Positions 1 to 15,000 of a stretch of DNA of 64,000 bases are shown here, one piece after another; the stretch's first letter is position 1, and each line of letters begins with the position of its first letter. The notes under the pieces were generated by a model, which ran no database searches, was not told the origin of the DNA, and saw only the letters and a list, made by a program, of their open reading frames with translations. Source of the stretch: Sanderia malayensis (lineage: Eukaryota; Cnidaria; Scyphozoa; Semaeostomeae; Pelagiidae); NCBI GenBank assembly GCA_013076295.1, contig RQOL01000024.1, positions 868,001-932,000 of the forward strand, read 5' to 3'. The position numbers and the translations under genes are program-made.

Positions 1-3000
1 AGAAAGGAAAGAGGTTGAAAGGAAACTGGAAGAGCGGAGGCAGATGGAGGAGAAGAGAAAAGCGGAGGAAGATAGAAGAAGGTTGGAAGAAGAAAGAAGG
101 AAGCGCGATGAAGCTTTGCAAAGGAAGAAAGAAGAAGAGAAGAGGAAATGGGAAGAAGAAGAAAGAAGGAGATTTGAAGAGGAGAAGAAACGAAAGGAAG
201 AAGCAGAAAAGGAGAGGCAGCAGAAGAGGAAAGAAGAGCAGCGAAGGAAAGGTGAAGAAGAGCGAAGAAAATGGGAAGAAGAGCAGAGGAGAATCGAGCT
301 AGAGAAACGGAAGGAAGAAGATAGAATGCGTCAAGAGGAAGAGCAGAGGATTGAAGAAGAAAATAAAAGACAAAAAGAAGCTGAAGTGCGAAGGAAGGTG
401 GAAGAAATGCAAAGAATGAAACAAATTAAAAAGGTTTGTCAAACAACTTTTTCAAACATATTTATTTTTATTTTTAAGGCAGTTGGCGAACTTTTATAAA
501 TTGTATACTTTTTAACTCGAATCTTCCGATGTGTGATTTATGTGTTTACGGCTAAGACTCCTTGCGAGATTAGGGTTAGGGTTGGGTACGGTTTAGGTTT
601 AGGTTTATGGTTAACATTTTCCCACCCCGGGCGTTAATTGACTTGTCATGGTCAAATACATGCAGAACATTAAATCGTTTCTCTTAACTTTGATTTGTTT
701 CATGCACGAGTCCGAGCCCTGATTGCTCGAAGCTTTGAAATTCTGGAGGGGGGGGGGTAACTGTTCCTCCCATCACAACTGTCTCTAGAATGTTTCATTT
801 CCTTTTTATTTTGCTTTTCACTTGTTTCTATTTTTTGTTTTGTTTTCATTTGAGAAGCAGCAGCAACAACAGAAAGAAGAAGCAGATCAAAACATCAAGC
901 AAAGTGAGCCACAGCATCATGCATCTACCAGCTCTGAACGTAAGACACTCATTATTCATTTAACCTTTAATAAGATTAGTTTATCATGTCATGAGCAGAA
1001 GTTCATGACTTGGTAACCATTCTTCTTACCAGGTTTTATGAATGATCTCAACTGACTTAGTCACATCTTTGGTCATTTTAAAGATTCTAAAATTGTCTCC
1101 TTTTTGCTATGGGGTCTATGCTAACGAATCACCATTGTAACAACCATTCTAAAGAACCAATCGTCTGGTTCTTTGGACTGTTTCTTTGTGTAGTCTACTC
1201 TATTTTTGATGCCCTCCGTGTTTGACTATCAATTCATTAGTTCTCTTCAAGATTGATCGAGTTTCCATGTTTTTCTTTGATTTTTTGTGCTGCACGCTAT
1301 ATTCAGAGCTTCTAGTATGAATGTTTCGCGTTTTAGATCGTGAATATTTTAATGAAATTGTTTGTCTTTTCAGGTTCAGCTTCGGGTAAACCCAAGTCGA
1401 GGTTCAAAGCGCTGTTTCCATTCGAGGCCAGACATGCTGACGAGCTTAATTTGAACGAAGGGGATGTTGTCTTGGTGAGTTGGCTGTTTGGTTGCTTTTA
1501 GCGCTGTCTTTGTACCTTCTTTAATGCCATCCCCAATCTATTTGCATTCAACATAATGTGACTGTATTATATGATTCCAATGCAGTGCCATCTACATACC
1601 TTCTTCTTTCTACCGAGTCAATTGTGCTCACAGGGTGTCACGGTGGTAATGTCAAAAGTTTCTCTGCTGTTTCCACTGGATGATTTGTTGATATACAATA
1701 TGAAAGCCATGCATTTTTACGATAGAGATGTGTGAACTAGGTGTTCGTGGCACGTGCCCCCACCAGCTTGGGGTTTATTAGAAAAGCACCCTATTATATA
1801 GGCGGGATACCCAACAACAATTCTTCTAGCAAATGGGTGTGGTAAAACTTTCTTCCTCCCCTCTTTTCGAATACTTTTTTCGTCTCCGTTCAAGAATATA
1901 ATACCAGGCCAATGAAGTGCTTTCTCACATAAATGAAAAACAACTTGATACCTCCGTGAACATTTATGATTTGCATTGTTTTTAGTTGCATAGCTGCTTT
2001 AAGCCGGGTGTTAGCTAATTGACAGTGAATGCCTTTTTTGAACAGGTTGACGAAGAAGACACCAGTCCTCCTCCGGGTTGGTATCGAGGTTTTAAAGATG
2101 GCGCTACTGGCCTTTTCCCCGCCAACTACACGGAAAGACTCCCCAACGACACATTCTCCGATTACGTAGACCTCGACAAGAACGTGACAACAACAACAGC
2201 AGCACCTGTTGTTGCGGTGGCGCCTATTGCTACTGCTACGCAGCAGCAGACGAAGAAGGCACTGATTCCGAGGCCGAAACCTTTACCAAAACCAGCCCAA
2301 AATACCGGCGTGGCTCCGGAGCCGTTACCAAAGCCCCGCATTGCCTCGCAGCTCGAGTCTGTCGCGGAGCACCACGATCGGACGTCTTCGTACGGAAGTT
2401 CCGAGGGTGCAGATGTATCTGCCAGCGCGTCGTCTGTTACGGGAAGCTCTGTGAAGAGTTCAACGAGCTCAGTGGAAAGGCCGGATTGCTATGAGAATAT
2501 GCCACTACCTGGGAGTGTCGAGGTAAATTCACAGCGATAGTATTTAGTTTATTACAAATCATTGCTATGAGACAGTGCACGGATGCGACAGTGTACAGCT
2601 GAACTTTGATATAACTATTTCCTCGACATTTTTAATAAACATTGCGGTAAATAGAGTTTTAAACACCTGGTTTATGGTTTATAAGTAAGATAAAGAACAC
2701 TGGATGATGTGCTAGATCCCTTGTGCGAGTTACTGTCAACTGAATCAGATCGACAATTAAGTGTCCAAGATCATCTGCTTTTGGTTTTCGATTAGCTCTT
2801 TTTCACTATATTGTTCAGCTTGAGATAATTGTATTGCACGCAGCATATCCCCAACGCTCTGAAAGCAGACAGTATGGCATGGCTATTTGAATGGCGTTTC
2901 TTGTTTTTGCGTTTTCTACGCTCTCTCGTTAACTAAATCCTTTTCGCGATGCGCCAATATTTTACTCACCATGCAAGCTAGTGCAACTATGTATTTCGAT

Positions 3001-6000
3001 GTGATTTGTTTGCAGGGTCCATCTCATAGTGAGGCTGTCAAAGCACCCGAAGGTCTGCAGGCAATCGCATTGTATCCAAACCGAGGCAAGAAAGAAGATC
3101 ATCTCTCCTTTAATAAGAACGACCAGATTATCGTGCTTGAACAGCAAGATTTGTGGTGGTACGGCGAATGCAACAGCAAGGTTTGAATATATGTATGTCC
3201 CCGTATTGTAGCATCCTAAGTATTGAGGTTCTATTGAAACTTTGTGTCCTGACGGGGTTGCAACTTGCGTTACTTTTATTGTAATGTTCTTACAAATCTC
3301 TTTATAGACATGCCTCTGTGATTGTATACCCCAATGCTTTGGATTCCCGCACGGGGCGTTAATTGACTTGTCATGGTCATTTGATATTTATCGGTCAGAG
3401 CGTTTATTGAATTTACCGTCGAGTTAAGCGGACGTGTATTTGAAAATGGGGCGTCTAGTTAAAGTATTGTATCTTCGGCAATTGAGCAGTTTCGAATGCC
3501 AATTATGTCCTTCCCTGAACGTTTCACGTGACTCAAAAGACGTTGGGCGTGTTGCCCTCCTGGATCCTATTGTGTAGCGTATTGATGCATAATGTAGTCG
3601 GCTCATTTTCCAGGGGGTCGTGTCTTTAATAATCTCTTTTGATCCTATTTTCAGACTGGTTGGTTTCCCAAGTCATACGTCAAAGTCATTGGCACAATCA
3701 AGACTTCAGTGTACGTATTGATGCTTCACCCCCTGGTATATTTGCGTGAATTGTTCACATGCAATGCAATGTGATAAATTTTCCGGGGGTCCTAATGTGT
3801 GTTTGTTTGCGATTCTCCACAGGTCGATTCAGGATGATTTCAGCGAGGCAAGCAGTGTCGGCTCCTCCGCATCTTCAGTCACAACAGAATTCTCTGGCAC
3901 TGAGCAGACTTTCGTCGGAGGTGAAAACAGCCACTTTGTTAAACATTGCATTTAGAACTTGCCATCGATTTTAGCGAACCTTCCATATACAGTCAACTCT
4001 GTCTAATTCGAACACCCTGGGCAAGCGTGAAAATGTTCGAATTACAAAAAGTTCGAATTATAGAGGCTTGTTTTATAAGGGTTGGTTTTTTGGTGATCCT
4101 TGAAGGGACATATAATTTCGTTCGAATTAGATAGATTTCGAATTACACGAGTTCGAACTATGCAGATTTGACTGTATAGCAAAGAGTGCACTAAAATCTC
4201 GATATAACGACCCCGTATCCAAGTGTAACATACTCAACAAACTAGTGTCATGAGTCAAAACACCACAGTGCTATTTACCATCGCTTTAAAGGACTAGTTG
4301 AGATGCATGATCAAATTGATCTGAATTGTTTTTCTTAGAATGCGTCGCCCTGTTTGATTACTCGGGCATCGAAGGAGATTTGACGTTCAATGAAGGTGAC
4401 GTCATCAAAGTAACGAAGAAGGAAAGTGACTGGTGGGAAGGTGTGCTGAGGGGGGAATGTGGATTCTTCCCTGCCAATTACGTCAAGGCCAAAGAAGTAG
4501 CCGAGGTAGAGTGGCTTTGTATTTGATGCCATGGAAATGGTTGTTTATTCGCATTATTGATCAGTGTTATAGTGGTAGGTCATTTCAACTGTTTACTGCT
4601 TGAGGCCAATTGATGGAAATAGGGTTCAGGGTGGTAGAGATGGAAAATTGAATTATGGCTATTGGTTCAATACTGGGTTAATCATTGTCTTCCTATCAAA
4701 CTCTCGTACTCTCAGTCTTGTAGTGGATGACATTGTATTTCTGTTATCATAATTTTATATGTCCATGATTCCCCAAAAGGCAATGGCAGGTAAATTGTAA
4801 TTAGATCCACAAAGGAGGGAGGAAGTGTGAAGAAGGAGGGAGGAAGTGTGAAGAAGGAAGGAGCTTAACATGGTGGGATTGCCTTTGAGAACGAAGCTCT
4901 CTCTGTGGGTTATTATATGTGCATTGTAAGCGTTTCTGATGCTATTTCGTCTTTGTTCCTCTTCAGGGTCCGAAAAAGCCAGAAGTTGCGACAGTCATTG
5001 CGCCGTATGCAGCTTTGGACGGCCGAGAACTCACTCTCAATCCCGGACAGATTTTGCACGTGTTGAAGAAAGATGTCGGGGGGTGGTGGCAAGGAGAATT
5101 ACAGGTATATTCACTGTATTCACTAGTCTATTTGACCCCCGTCTATCGACTGCATTGTGTTTATACGTGGTGATACGCTCAAACATTGCATTTCAGATTT
5201 TCAAAAACGTCTTGATATTTCATCATCAATCTCAGAATATTAATTATCTTCAGATTGTCTTAGTTTTAGTTTCAATTTTTATCGTGTAAACACGAAGGCG
5301 CATTGTTAAATTGCCGTCAAAGTGTTTGAAATTGTCTTCAGTTCATTAGCTTTTCAATTGAAACTCACGGTTGAACCCCTTGAAGTCTACATGAAAAACC
5401 CGCATATGAGAACCTGTAAGTTTTTCTTCCAGCCCATTGTTCCAAGACAATAGGCTATTGTTTCATCTATTGTTTTGAGCAGCAAGGTTCTTAATCCATT
5501 GGTTCTTATATGCAGGCTTTACTGTATTACAGTTTAAGTCCCCAATGTATCGCACATCTCTCTGTTTTCGACTTTGACTTGTTATATGTATGCTTATCTG
5601 ACTCTCCATAACTCGAACTCTCGTCAGTTCGAAAAGAATCCCCAGAGCGTTCACTTTGTCGACGTTTATACTCGCATTTCAGTTTATTCAACCTTATTGG
5701 AAATATTAACTGGTACTTCATTAATAATTAAATGTCTGAAGATTTCAATTTGATAGACTCGCAATGTGGCGTGGAGTATTAATATTTAATATTATTATTA
5801 ATTAATATTAACACTAACTGCACCAACAGACAACTTAGCTCTGAATTTATCGGCTTTTAGGCCAGAGGCAAGAAGCGACAAGTCGGCTGGTTTCCAGCCA
5901 CGTGCGTCAAACTGCTCGTTCAATCGAAGCCAGCAACAACAACAACGCCAACAGCAACAACAACAGAACCACCAAAGATAATGATCGAGCAAGCCACTGG

Positions 6001-9000
6001 ATTTGAGCAGCAAGATGATGATATTTATTCCGTGCCGCAGAAGAGAGAAACTCCTGCAGGTAAGTGTTGTAATGATTGTGTTTATTATTGTTCGATTTTT
6101 CAAATACTGTTATACAATGTAGCCATCCCTAGCGGCCACCGCGTTTATTGTTTCACTTCGTTGTTACAGTCAGTTTTGTTTGGCTAGGTAGCTACATTTT
6201 CTTAAAAATAATCGTTATACCTGACAAATTCTTTAATGCGGTCAATTTTTCTGGAGCGTTGGTGACCGTATCAATGTGCTTGCATTGTACACTGGAACTT
6301 CGATGAGTCGAGTCTTAGGGTTGGAAGTGTTAAGTCAGAAGCGTGTGTAGAGAAAGTTAGTATCAGAGGAAGCTTTATGTTGCTGGCTTGTTCTGATACT
6401 AACCGTAGTTTAGTTTAGTTTGCAATTTAAACTGTAGTCCACCCACCGAAGTTTGACTGCGTTAAACTGCAGCTAGGCATGTTTTTGTACTAGCCAACCA
6501 CTACCTGGAGTTTTCTCCCCAGTTGCTTATAAACAAATTTCTTGGATCTCGATTTTCATTGAATATTGGTAGAATGGCTTGCACGTCACTGATAAACAGA
6601 TCGGGACATTTCGATCTGTCTTTGTTTGGCATTTCTATTCACGAAGAAACAAGAAGCTCGCCATCACTTCCAGCTGAATTATTTAATACGTCTCGATTAC
6701 TAAATTACCTTGATAAATAATTTAATTAAACAATGAATAATGGATGATATGAACTAATGGTGATGTGTATCAGTGTTATGTTTTTCACCGATGACAGCGG
6801 TCAATTATTTCAACATCAAGTTCAATTCTCAAGGAATGATTGCCTTTGTTTTGTTGATTAACGATATGTTTGGTTTTGCTAGAGTAGAGAAATTTTGAGC
6901 ATTTATTGACTTGGTGCTGTGCGTTGATAAGCCCAGAATCTCGGAGCGATTGTTGGTAAAAAGTAGTCAGGCCTGAAGTTTAATTGCAGTAATTTTGTTT
7001 GTTTTTCTCGTTAATGTCTCATTCGCCAATCCAACAAAAATAGGAAGAATTTAAGTAGCATGTCCTGTTGTACGATGTTGCAACGGAACACCCCACAACA
7101 ATGTTGCAATGTTGTAAAGTGTTTTATGATACAGTGTGATAAATTATAGTATTGTATGGAATGGCATAGTATGGTATAGTATCGTATAGTATAGTATAGT
7201 ATAGTATGGTGTGGTATGGTATAGTATGGTATAGTATAGTATAATATTGTATAGTATGGTATGGTATGGTATAGTATGGTTTACTATGGTATTGTATGGT
7301 AATTATAGTACAGCATAGTATAGTATAGCATAGTATAGTATATCATGGTATATTATAGTGTTCCATAGTTTTATAAACTTTAGTAAAGAATTCAGTACAG
7401 TATGTTAAAAGCTAGCACATTATAATATAAAGCTTTTTACGCAAATAATGATTAATCACAATGATAATTTGTTTGTCAGATCAAGTGCTTGCTCTGTTTT
7501 CTTACACATCGCAAAACGAGGATGAATTGACGTTCTACAAAGGCAGTGTGATCAATGTGATTAAGAAGGAAGGCGATTGGTGGCAGGGCGAATTGAATGG
7601 ACAAGTTGGAATGTTCCCGTTTAACTACGTCCAACTGCTGACAGACATGCCCGACAGCTCTGCACATTGTAAGTGAGATCATGCATGTATTATCGTATTC
7701 GTAACCTCTTTCTCTTTCTGAGCCATTGTTGGTCTATTCTGCTTATTGTAACTCAGACCCATCATGTATTATCATCTTGAAAGTTTCTCTGTATTAAGCT
7801 GAGAGACTTTCGTCTTTCTCTTCCTTCTTCTTTCTAAGCCACTATTCACCAAGTCGACTTTCTATGTCAGTCTATTCACCAAGTCGACTTTCTATCTATT
7901 CACTGAGCTGCCTTTCTTTCTCTATCTATTCACTGAGTTGACTTTCTAGGTCAATTCACTAAGTCGATCTTTCTCTATCTATTCACCAAGTCGACTTTCT
8001 ATTTCAGTCTATTCACTCTGTTAATCGTTTCTGCATATTGTTACCATGACCATCCATGATTATCATCTTAATTTCCCTAAGCACCCTCTGGTCCTCTTTC
8101 TAAGCCAGCCTTAGTTCGACCTACAATCAAACCTCGATAGGCTAACCATCATTTCTTTTGAATCTCTCGATGCCTCGATGCCTGAATCAAATTTTTTCTG
8201 GATTTTTTCGACGTATCGAGGTTTGGTTGTAGTTCTAATCTTTTACCAATCATTGCATGTAATAGCAATATATATTTTTCTATATTGAAACAATTTAGTT
8301 AGGAATTTTAACCCGAAAATTGATATTAATTTATTTAAAATTTAATCTTACGTTTCATTCACGCTCCATATATTAGCGTGTGCACATTTAGAATTGTGAC
8401 CTTTCACCTGTGGCCTTTGATTTGTGAAATCCCGATTTAACCTTTGTGACTCTTCAAGTGTGATTTCTAGGCAATATACTAAGGCTCCTTCTTTCCATTC
8501 TGCTATCTGATTTTCCAAAGTTTGAATATTTCCCCACTTATTGGTCCCAAAACCAAGGACAGTTCATAAAACTCACTGGCAGTTTCTATATTTCATTTGA
8601 CTCCGACTATCAAAAACGATATTCCGAACTCCGAAGCACATAACCACCTGGCTGTTTTATTGGATTCCATTCCTCGCATCACAGAACATTTTTCAGTGCC
8701 ATGCTTTGAAATGCAATACATGTTTCATGCTTTTGGCGTCCATAAATTCTGAGAAATTAATGAATAACAAAAAGAAAAATAATTTATTGAACAACTTTGT
8801 CTGTTCAGTTCACGAAGTTTTGATGTGATTTGCAGACTATATAGCATTGGAAGCTGAGGGGTCGTAGTATATTGCTGTTTTGAAATTTTATTTAACATCT
8901 TATTTCGATTGACTACTTCTACTGTACTCCCATAAACAGAAATCTGTGTAATCTGAAATTTTGAAATTCAAATTTTGAAATTAAATGAAGTTTGAAAAAC

Positions 9001-12000
9001 ACAAAATAATTTGTCATTTGTGCTTGATGCCTCTGCTTCCAAAGCTGACAACTAACGCATGATAAATTTTAAATATTTCTTTTATGTTTATATGATTTTA
9101 ATCCATTGGTGATTAATGTCATACTAGCATCAAATCTAAGCTAACTGGTATACCGTAAATCCTCGAATAAGCCCCCACCTTCGAATAAGCCCTCCCCTCG
9201 AATAAGCCCCCATCCTGATAATCATTTGCAAGGGTATTGAGCCCAAGTTTCCAAACGTTGAAGTTGTTTAGTGAATGTATTGCAAATAGCAGCAAGTTTA
9301 AACCAATAACTTCATTGATTGGCCGCATCGTATAGCTTTTATTTTGCTTAACATTGAACAATTATCCAGCTAAAATTTCGTTTTTGCAAATAAGCCCCCG
9401 GGGGCGTATTCGAGGATTTACGGTAACAAGGTCTTCTTGTTTGATATGGATCTAGTGGAACAGTTAGCAAAGACGTGAACCCCAGGACCTATGACGTTTA
9501 GGAGTATACGCATGAAGTCGGTATTGATCTAATAACTCACTGAACGAATCACGTGGTGGGCGATTTACAAGGGTGGATTAAGTACGGGAATTTACACATA
9601 CGGGACACAGACATAATTGACGTGAGCATAAAATATTACAGGACCATTGAGCATAAAGACTTGTACCACAATGCAACCGAATCGGACCAATTGATAAGGG
9701 ACAATAATGGAGATCAAATAGAGTCAACTGCAGTAAGACCATTAGGACAATGTAAATCTGACCATAAGACTGTCAAACAAAGGTTATTAGACAATAATTA
9801 GGACCACTCAGTTAGGACCACATCATTGGGATCGCAGGATTTTAATACGGTAGCTAATTTGGACTTCAGCTCATGATTTTGGACAGGAACTTACTTCTTT
9901 ATAGATGTGCATGCGCGCGACTGGACTACACCATACCATGCAACACGCGCGCGCAGATAACCGATCCAGCGAGTTGCGTTTAGTGCATTCTTTTATTTTT
10001 CTGTTTTCTGTTTGCGTTTGCTTGTCCGTCGAAAGCAACAAACTGAAGCGTTTTTATTTTGCTTCCAGGGGAAGGCTCTTTTGACAAAGCAGTTTTGAAT
10101 GCAATGAGCAAGACAGAAAGACAACGACAGGTATTTACCCCCCGATTTCTCCTCGCCCCCTCACCCCCCTCCCATCTCACCCCCTCCCTTTGCCTCCTCA
10201 TCCCCTACCATCCCATCACAAATAAGTAGTTCTTTGGATATCTTGCTCAACCTAGAAATTGCTTTTTAAACCTGCTGTTAAGCAGTAGAAAGCGATATAT
10301 TTTTATAATTCATGATATTACATCATCATTATGTAATATCATGAATATATATGTAATATATTCTGAATATGTTATATGTTATTGATTGGTTAGTTATCTG
10401 GTTAATGTTTCTTTTCTATCTTTTCTAGAATTATATCCACGAGCTGATTAATACTGAACAGACCTTCATGGATGACCTGAGTTTAACACTTGAGGTGTGT
10501 GATCTATTGTCAATACACTCCAGTAACCACCATTGAAGACCCGTTATTCGAATCTTAACTAAAACTTATCCACTCTCAGTCGGTCATCGTGCAACGATCA
10601 TAGAATCGGGCTTTTTCGACAGCGCGAACAACAACAACAAATGAACCGCGAAAGTGTAATCACGCGAGGAAATATAAATTCACTTGAGTTAACGAGGCTT
10701 CAGGCCCGTTATCACAATGGTGAATCGAACCTACGCATAGATAAATCATTTCAAAGTCAGGGGGAAGAGAGAAATGTTTGATCAATGTCATGTAAACGAT
10801 GATTCACTTTAGAGATTCAACAGCGATATAGTATTTATCTGTAATCAGAAGTCAAATAGCTTCTGCCTGCTATCAGTGAGAATTTCAACACATAAGTAAT
10901 TGCGCGATGTTTATTTCTTCTGCTCAGATATTCTATAACCCAATGGCAGAGGCTCACGTATTGAACGAGCAAGAATTGAACACTGTCTTCGTGAATTGGA
11001 GAGAGATCATAATGTGCAATACTAAACTCTTAAAGTAAGTGATTCGCTCTTGTTTGCTGCATTCAACCCCCCGATTAATTGCATCTAATGTACTTTGATT
11101 GCAATGACCTATCAAGGAGAACCGGGGGTATGTTATATTTCGTGCATTACGCGTAAGAAATTAGATCATCAAATTGAATTCTGTTTTTGTTTCTTTTTTA
11201 GAGCTTTTCTAGTCCGTAAAACCATGTCACCTAACAACAAAATTGAAGGCATTGGTGATATATTGGTGGAACAAGTAATTACTGTTTTGTACTTGAAAAC
11301 TCCTTTTTGACAGTCGAATCATTTGCCTCAGTCTATGTGTTTTGCTATCATGTCCTTGCTCTAGGCTGCGATGTGGCTATGATCTCACGAAGTTACTTTT
11401 GTTATTTCCAGATTCCAAGATTCACTCCGTATATTCGATTCTGCAGTTGTCAGTTGAAAGCATGCAAACTTCTGCAACACAAAGTGGAGAACGACCCAGA
11501 ATTTAAACAGTTTGAAAAGGTACGTACCTTAACTTTGGGTTGTATGCAATCCTGTGTAACTCGTGTGAAACGTGGAACATGGAATCATGGAATATGTACA
11601 TTGTGGAATGTGGAATCATGGAATGTGGACAATGTGGGATGTGGAAACATGGAATGTGCACATCGATTACTTTTACAAAAAGCAGATCTCCTTTGTAATT
11701 GAACGTATCATTGTATTAGCTTTTCTAATATTAAGTATCGTAGTTTTTAATATAATATCCTGTTCTGAACACACAGAAATGCGCTGGAGATAGAAGACTT
11801 CGACAAAACCTGCCACTGAGTAGCTACCTTCTGAAGCCACTGCAACGGATCACCAAATACCCTCTCATCGTAAAACAGGTATGTAATTGTGAATTGACCT
11901 ATCTTACTTTTACAATAAAATGTTTATTCAAGCCAATATTGACGGGAACCAAGCATGCTTTGTTGTTAAATCAACCTTGTGTAGTTCAATTATTCTAGGG

Positions 12001-15000
12001 ATGGTCAAAATTTTCGAATTACAGAGATCTCGAGTTTTGAGGGTTGGGTCATTAGAAATGCCGAATGGACGGATAATATCTTTTGAATTGGCGAGATTAC
12101 GAATTTCACGAGCTCAAGTCGTGCCAAGTTGACTGCATCAGGATTTGAACCAAAAGTAGCTTGTACTATTAAACAGTTTAAGGGACCAGATGCTTAGTTC
12201 TTTATACCAGTGCACATTGACTTCAAGTGGGATTTTGCAGCCTTGGAATTGTGTTGTTGTTGGTTTAAGGAGCACTCTGTATTATCATTATTTCTCTATC
12301 TTAATTTGCTTTTGATTTTTTTTAGATTCTGAAAACGACACCAGAAGTTCACCACGACAGACAAAATTTAGAACAAGCTTTGGAAAAAATCGAAGAACTT
12401 TGTTCTCAGGTGAAAATCGCAGCCATTTATTTACTGCCTCGTTTTTACATCATTGTCCATCTTGGAATACCCTCGCTCACAATTTTACGCTGAAATCCTG
12501 ATATTGCGGAAGCCCTGTTGAAAACCAATAGATACATTGCTATATGCTGCATTAGTCACACCAAAAATAAGTTGTACTAGAAAGCAACTGAATGTACTAT
12601 ACCAGGTGTTTTGTTTATTCGATGAAGGCTGGCCATATCGACATTTCACTTTACTTGCATTCCACCATTTTTATTTTGGCTCGTTTCTATTTTGCAGATC
12701 AATGAGAGCATAAGGATGAAGGAAAGTGCTGGTCGCCTGGAGTGGCTGCAAAGTCACGTGATCTTAGAAGGCTTAGGAGAGGTTGGTATAACATAAATTT
12801 ACCCTATTATATTGACATATCTCGTAACTTCTTCGTAAAGATCTGTAGTCTACAGTAAATGTCCGCATATAATAGCATGTAAGTTTTGTATCAGCCTATT
12901 GTTTTGACACAATAGCCTATTCTCTCTTTTTGCTTTTGAGCAGAAGTGTCAGCCTGGGGGTTCATTAATTCATTGGTTTTTGTATGCGGGTTTTTATTGT
13001 ACTTTTAAACAGTGTTAAATTTTGCTGTAACTTGAGAGTTAACATTTCTAATTTTTGTTGTGTTTCTTTTGCAGAAATTGATTTTCAATTCACAAACAAA
13101 CTGTCTCGGACAGAGAAAGTATCTTCACCACTCAACACTTTACAAGGTATCAAAAGGCAATTGTTGTCATAACCTATAAGCCATGTGTACTGCGAACACC
13201 CCATGTAACAATACCTCAACATTTGTGGCGTTTTGAATGGCCGTCATACGCAGACTGCAGACTGTATTTTGACGCATGTTATTCGTAATTTTGAAAAGCT
13301 TCAATTAATATTGTGACTTTGATTGATGATATTTTTATTTTCTTTCAGCATAAAAGCAACAAAGAACTTCGTGCTTTTCTTTTCAACGATTTTTTACTAC
13401 TTTGTCGGCAACAAGGATCTAATCCTATTTCGAGAACTTTTACGAATATATTCAAAGATAACCCAGAAGGAGAAGCAAGTCTGACTATTTACAAAAAGGT
13501 AAATATTGTTACCTATTTTTACATGGTAAATTTACTGTTTTAAATTTGTTTTTGGTATTTTATGTATTTATCAATTCGTCTTTTATTTCCTACTAGTTAA
13601 TTTATTTGTCTTTGGTTTTATCGTTTTTTGATGCTATAAACTCGTTTATTCCTGCAGTTATTGTATTATTTTCAATATTTTATTAACATACTTATTCATT
13701 CGTTGTCGTTTAGCCAATATTTCTCAACGAAATAACAATCAAGTTACCAACCGACCCTGAAGGTAAAGTATTTTGTTTGCAAAGTTCTTCTTTATTCAAC
13801 CTCAAATCGACAGGCTCAACTTGGATGCAATTTCTTTTTGAAATGATTTCACAATCCTTCATTTATTCATTATTTGGTTTCTTCATCTTTGTTAATTATT
13901 TTTGTTTTTATTTTTAGTTAACGACACCTTGTTCTCTCTGTCACACATCGATCGAATTTATTTATTTAGAACGGAGACAAAAAATGAAAGGTAACGTGAA
14001 GTTTCAAATTAATAATTATCTACCTCATATTAAACATTTTGTCTCAGCAACTGGATATCTCTTCAACAATTAATCGGAGACATAATGCTATAGTTTCATT
14101 GTATCAGCCAACCATAAGAGTTATACTGTCTTAATGCTACAATAGTGGCAAAAGTCTTTGGGACCTTTAATCGTCGTACAAATTGAATTTTGTTCGACAT
14201 TGTATAACACTATTTTTAGAGACAACGTTGTTTGGGGGAGGAGGGATGAAAGATAAATGCAATATGATATGATGTCTATGATCTACCTATTGGCAATACA
14301 TAGTCTTTGAATGATCCAACACTATAGTACATGCACCATGTATATACACTATGCATGTTTAGATAGTTATTCCCAATACCTAATGCCTATATAACTTATG
14401 TTTTATCTACGTCTTACCCCTCGTGCCTATGTAGCTTATGTATCTTAAATCTGCATATTTTCTGTTACGTCTATGCAACTTGGTTCTTTTACCTTTATCT
14501 TTTGTATTTGTCATATTATATTGATACCACAGGCTTATCATAGGGTCATGTTTTCTTTCAGAAATGCCTGGGTAAACAAGCTACAAAAAGCATCAGAGCA
14601 TTTCATCCAGACGGAGCTATTCCAGAGAAAGAGAGCACACAGGGGTGAGTTACCCCCGTCCTCATCTCCCCTTCCCCTAGATAGTCTATTTAATCCATTG
14701 AAAAACGACATCCAGTTGTATATTTCCAGGGGGCTCATTGACTCATGATCGATCGTTTCCTCTTTTTCTAGCTCGATCTGTTCTTGGTCAAGGAATGGGT
14801 CATCTGACGTTGCAGTTGATCGAGGGGTGTGATCTAAAAGCATCGGACCCGACTGGTACAAGCGACCCGTACTGTGAGGTCAGCATGGGATCTCAGGAAC
14901 ACAAAACTAAAGTAATCTCAAAAACACTCAATCCGAAATGGAACTCGAAGGTATGAAACCTCCTTATATCTACGAACATGAACACGATCCGACTGTTCGA

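Noticed and set aside
15..302. Lys/Arg-rich open frame at the window start
   Set aside because: It is the +1 shadow of the intersectin coiled-coil exon, whose Glu-rich frame continues in phase into the next exon.
9119..9361. 80-codon minus-strand frame in an intersectin intron
   Set aside because: It lies mostly inside the inverted-repeat element 9151-9425 and has no recognisable protein features.
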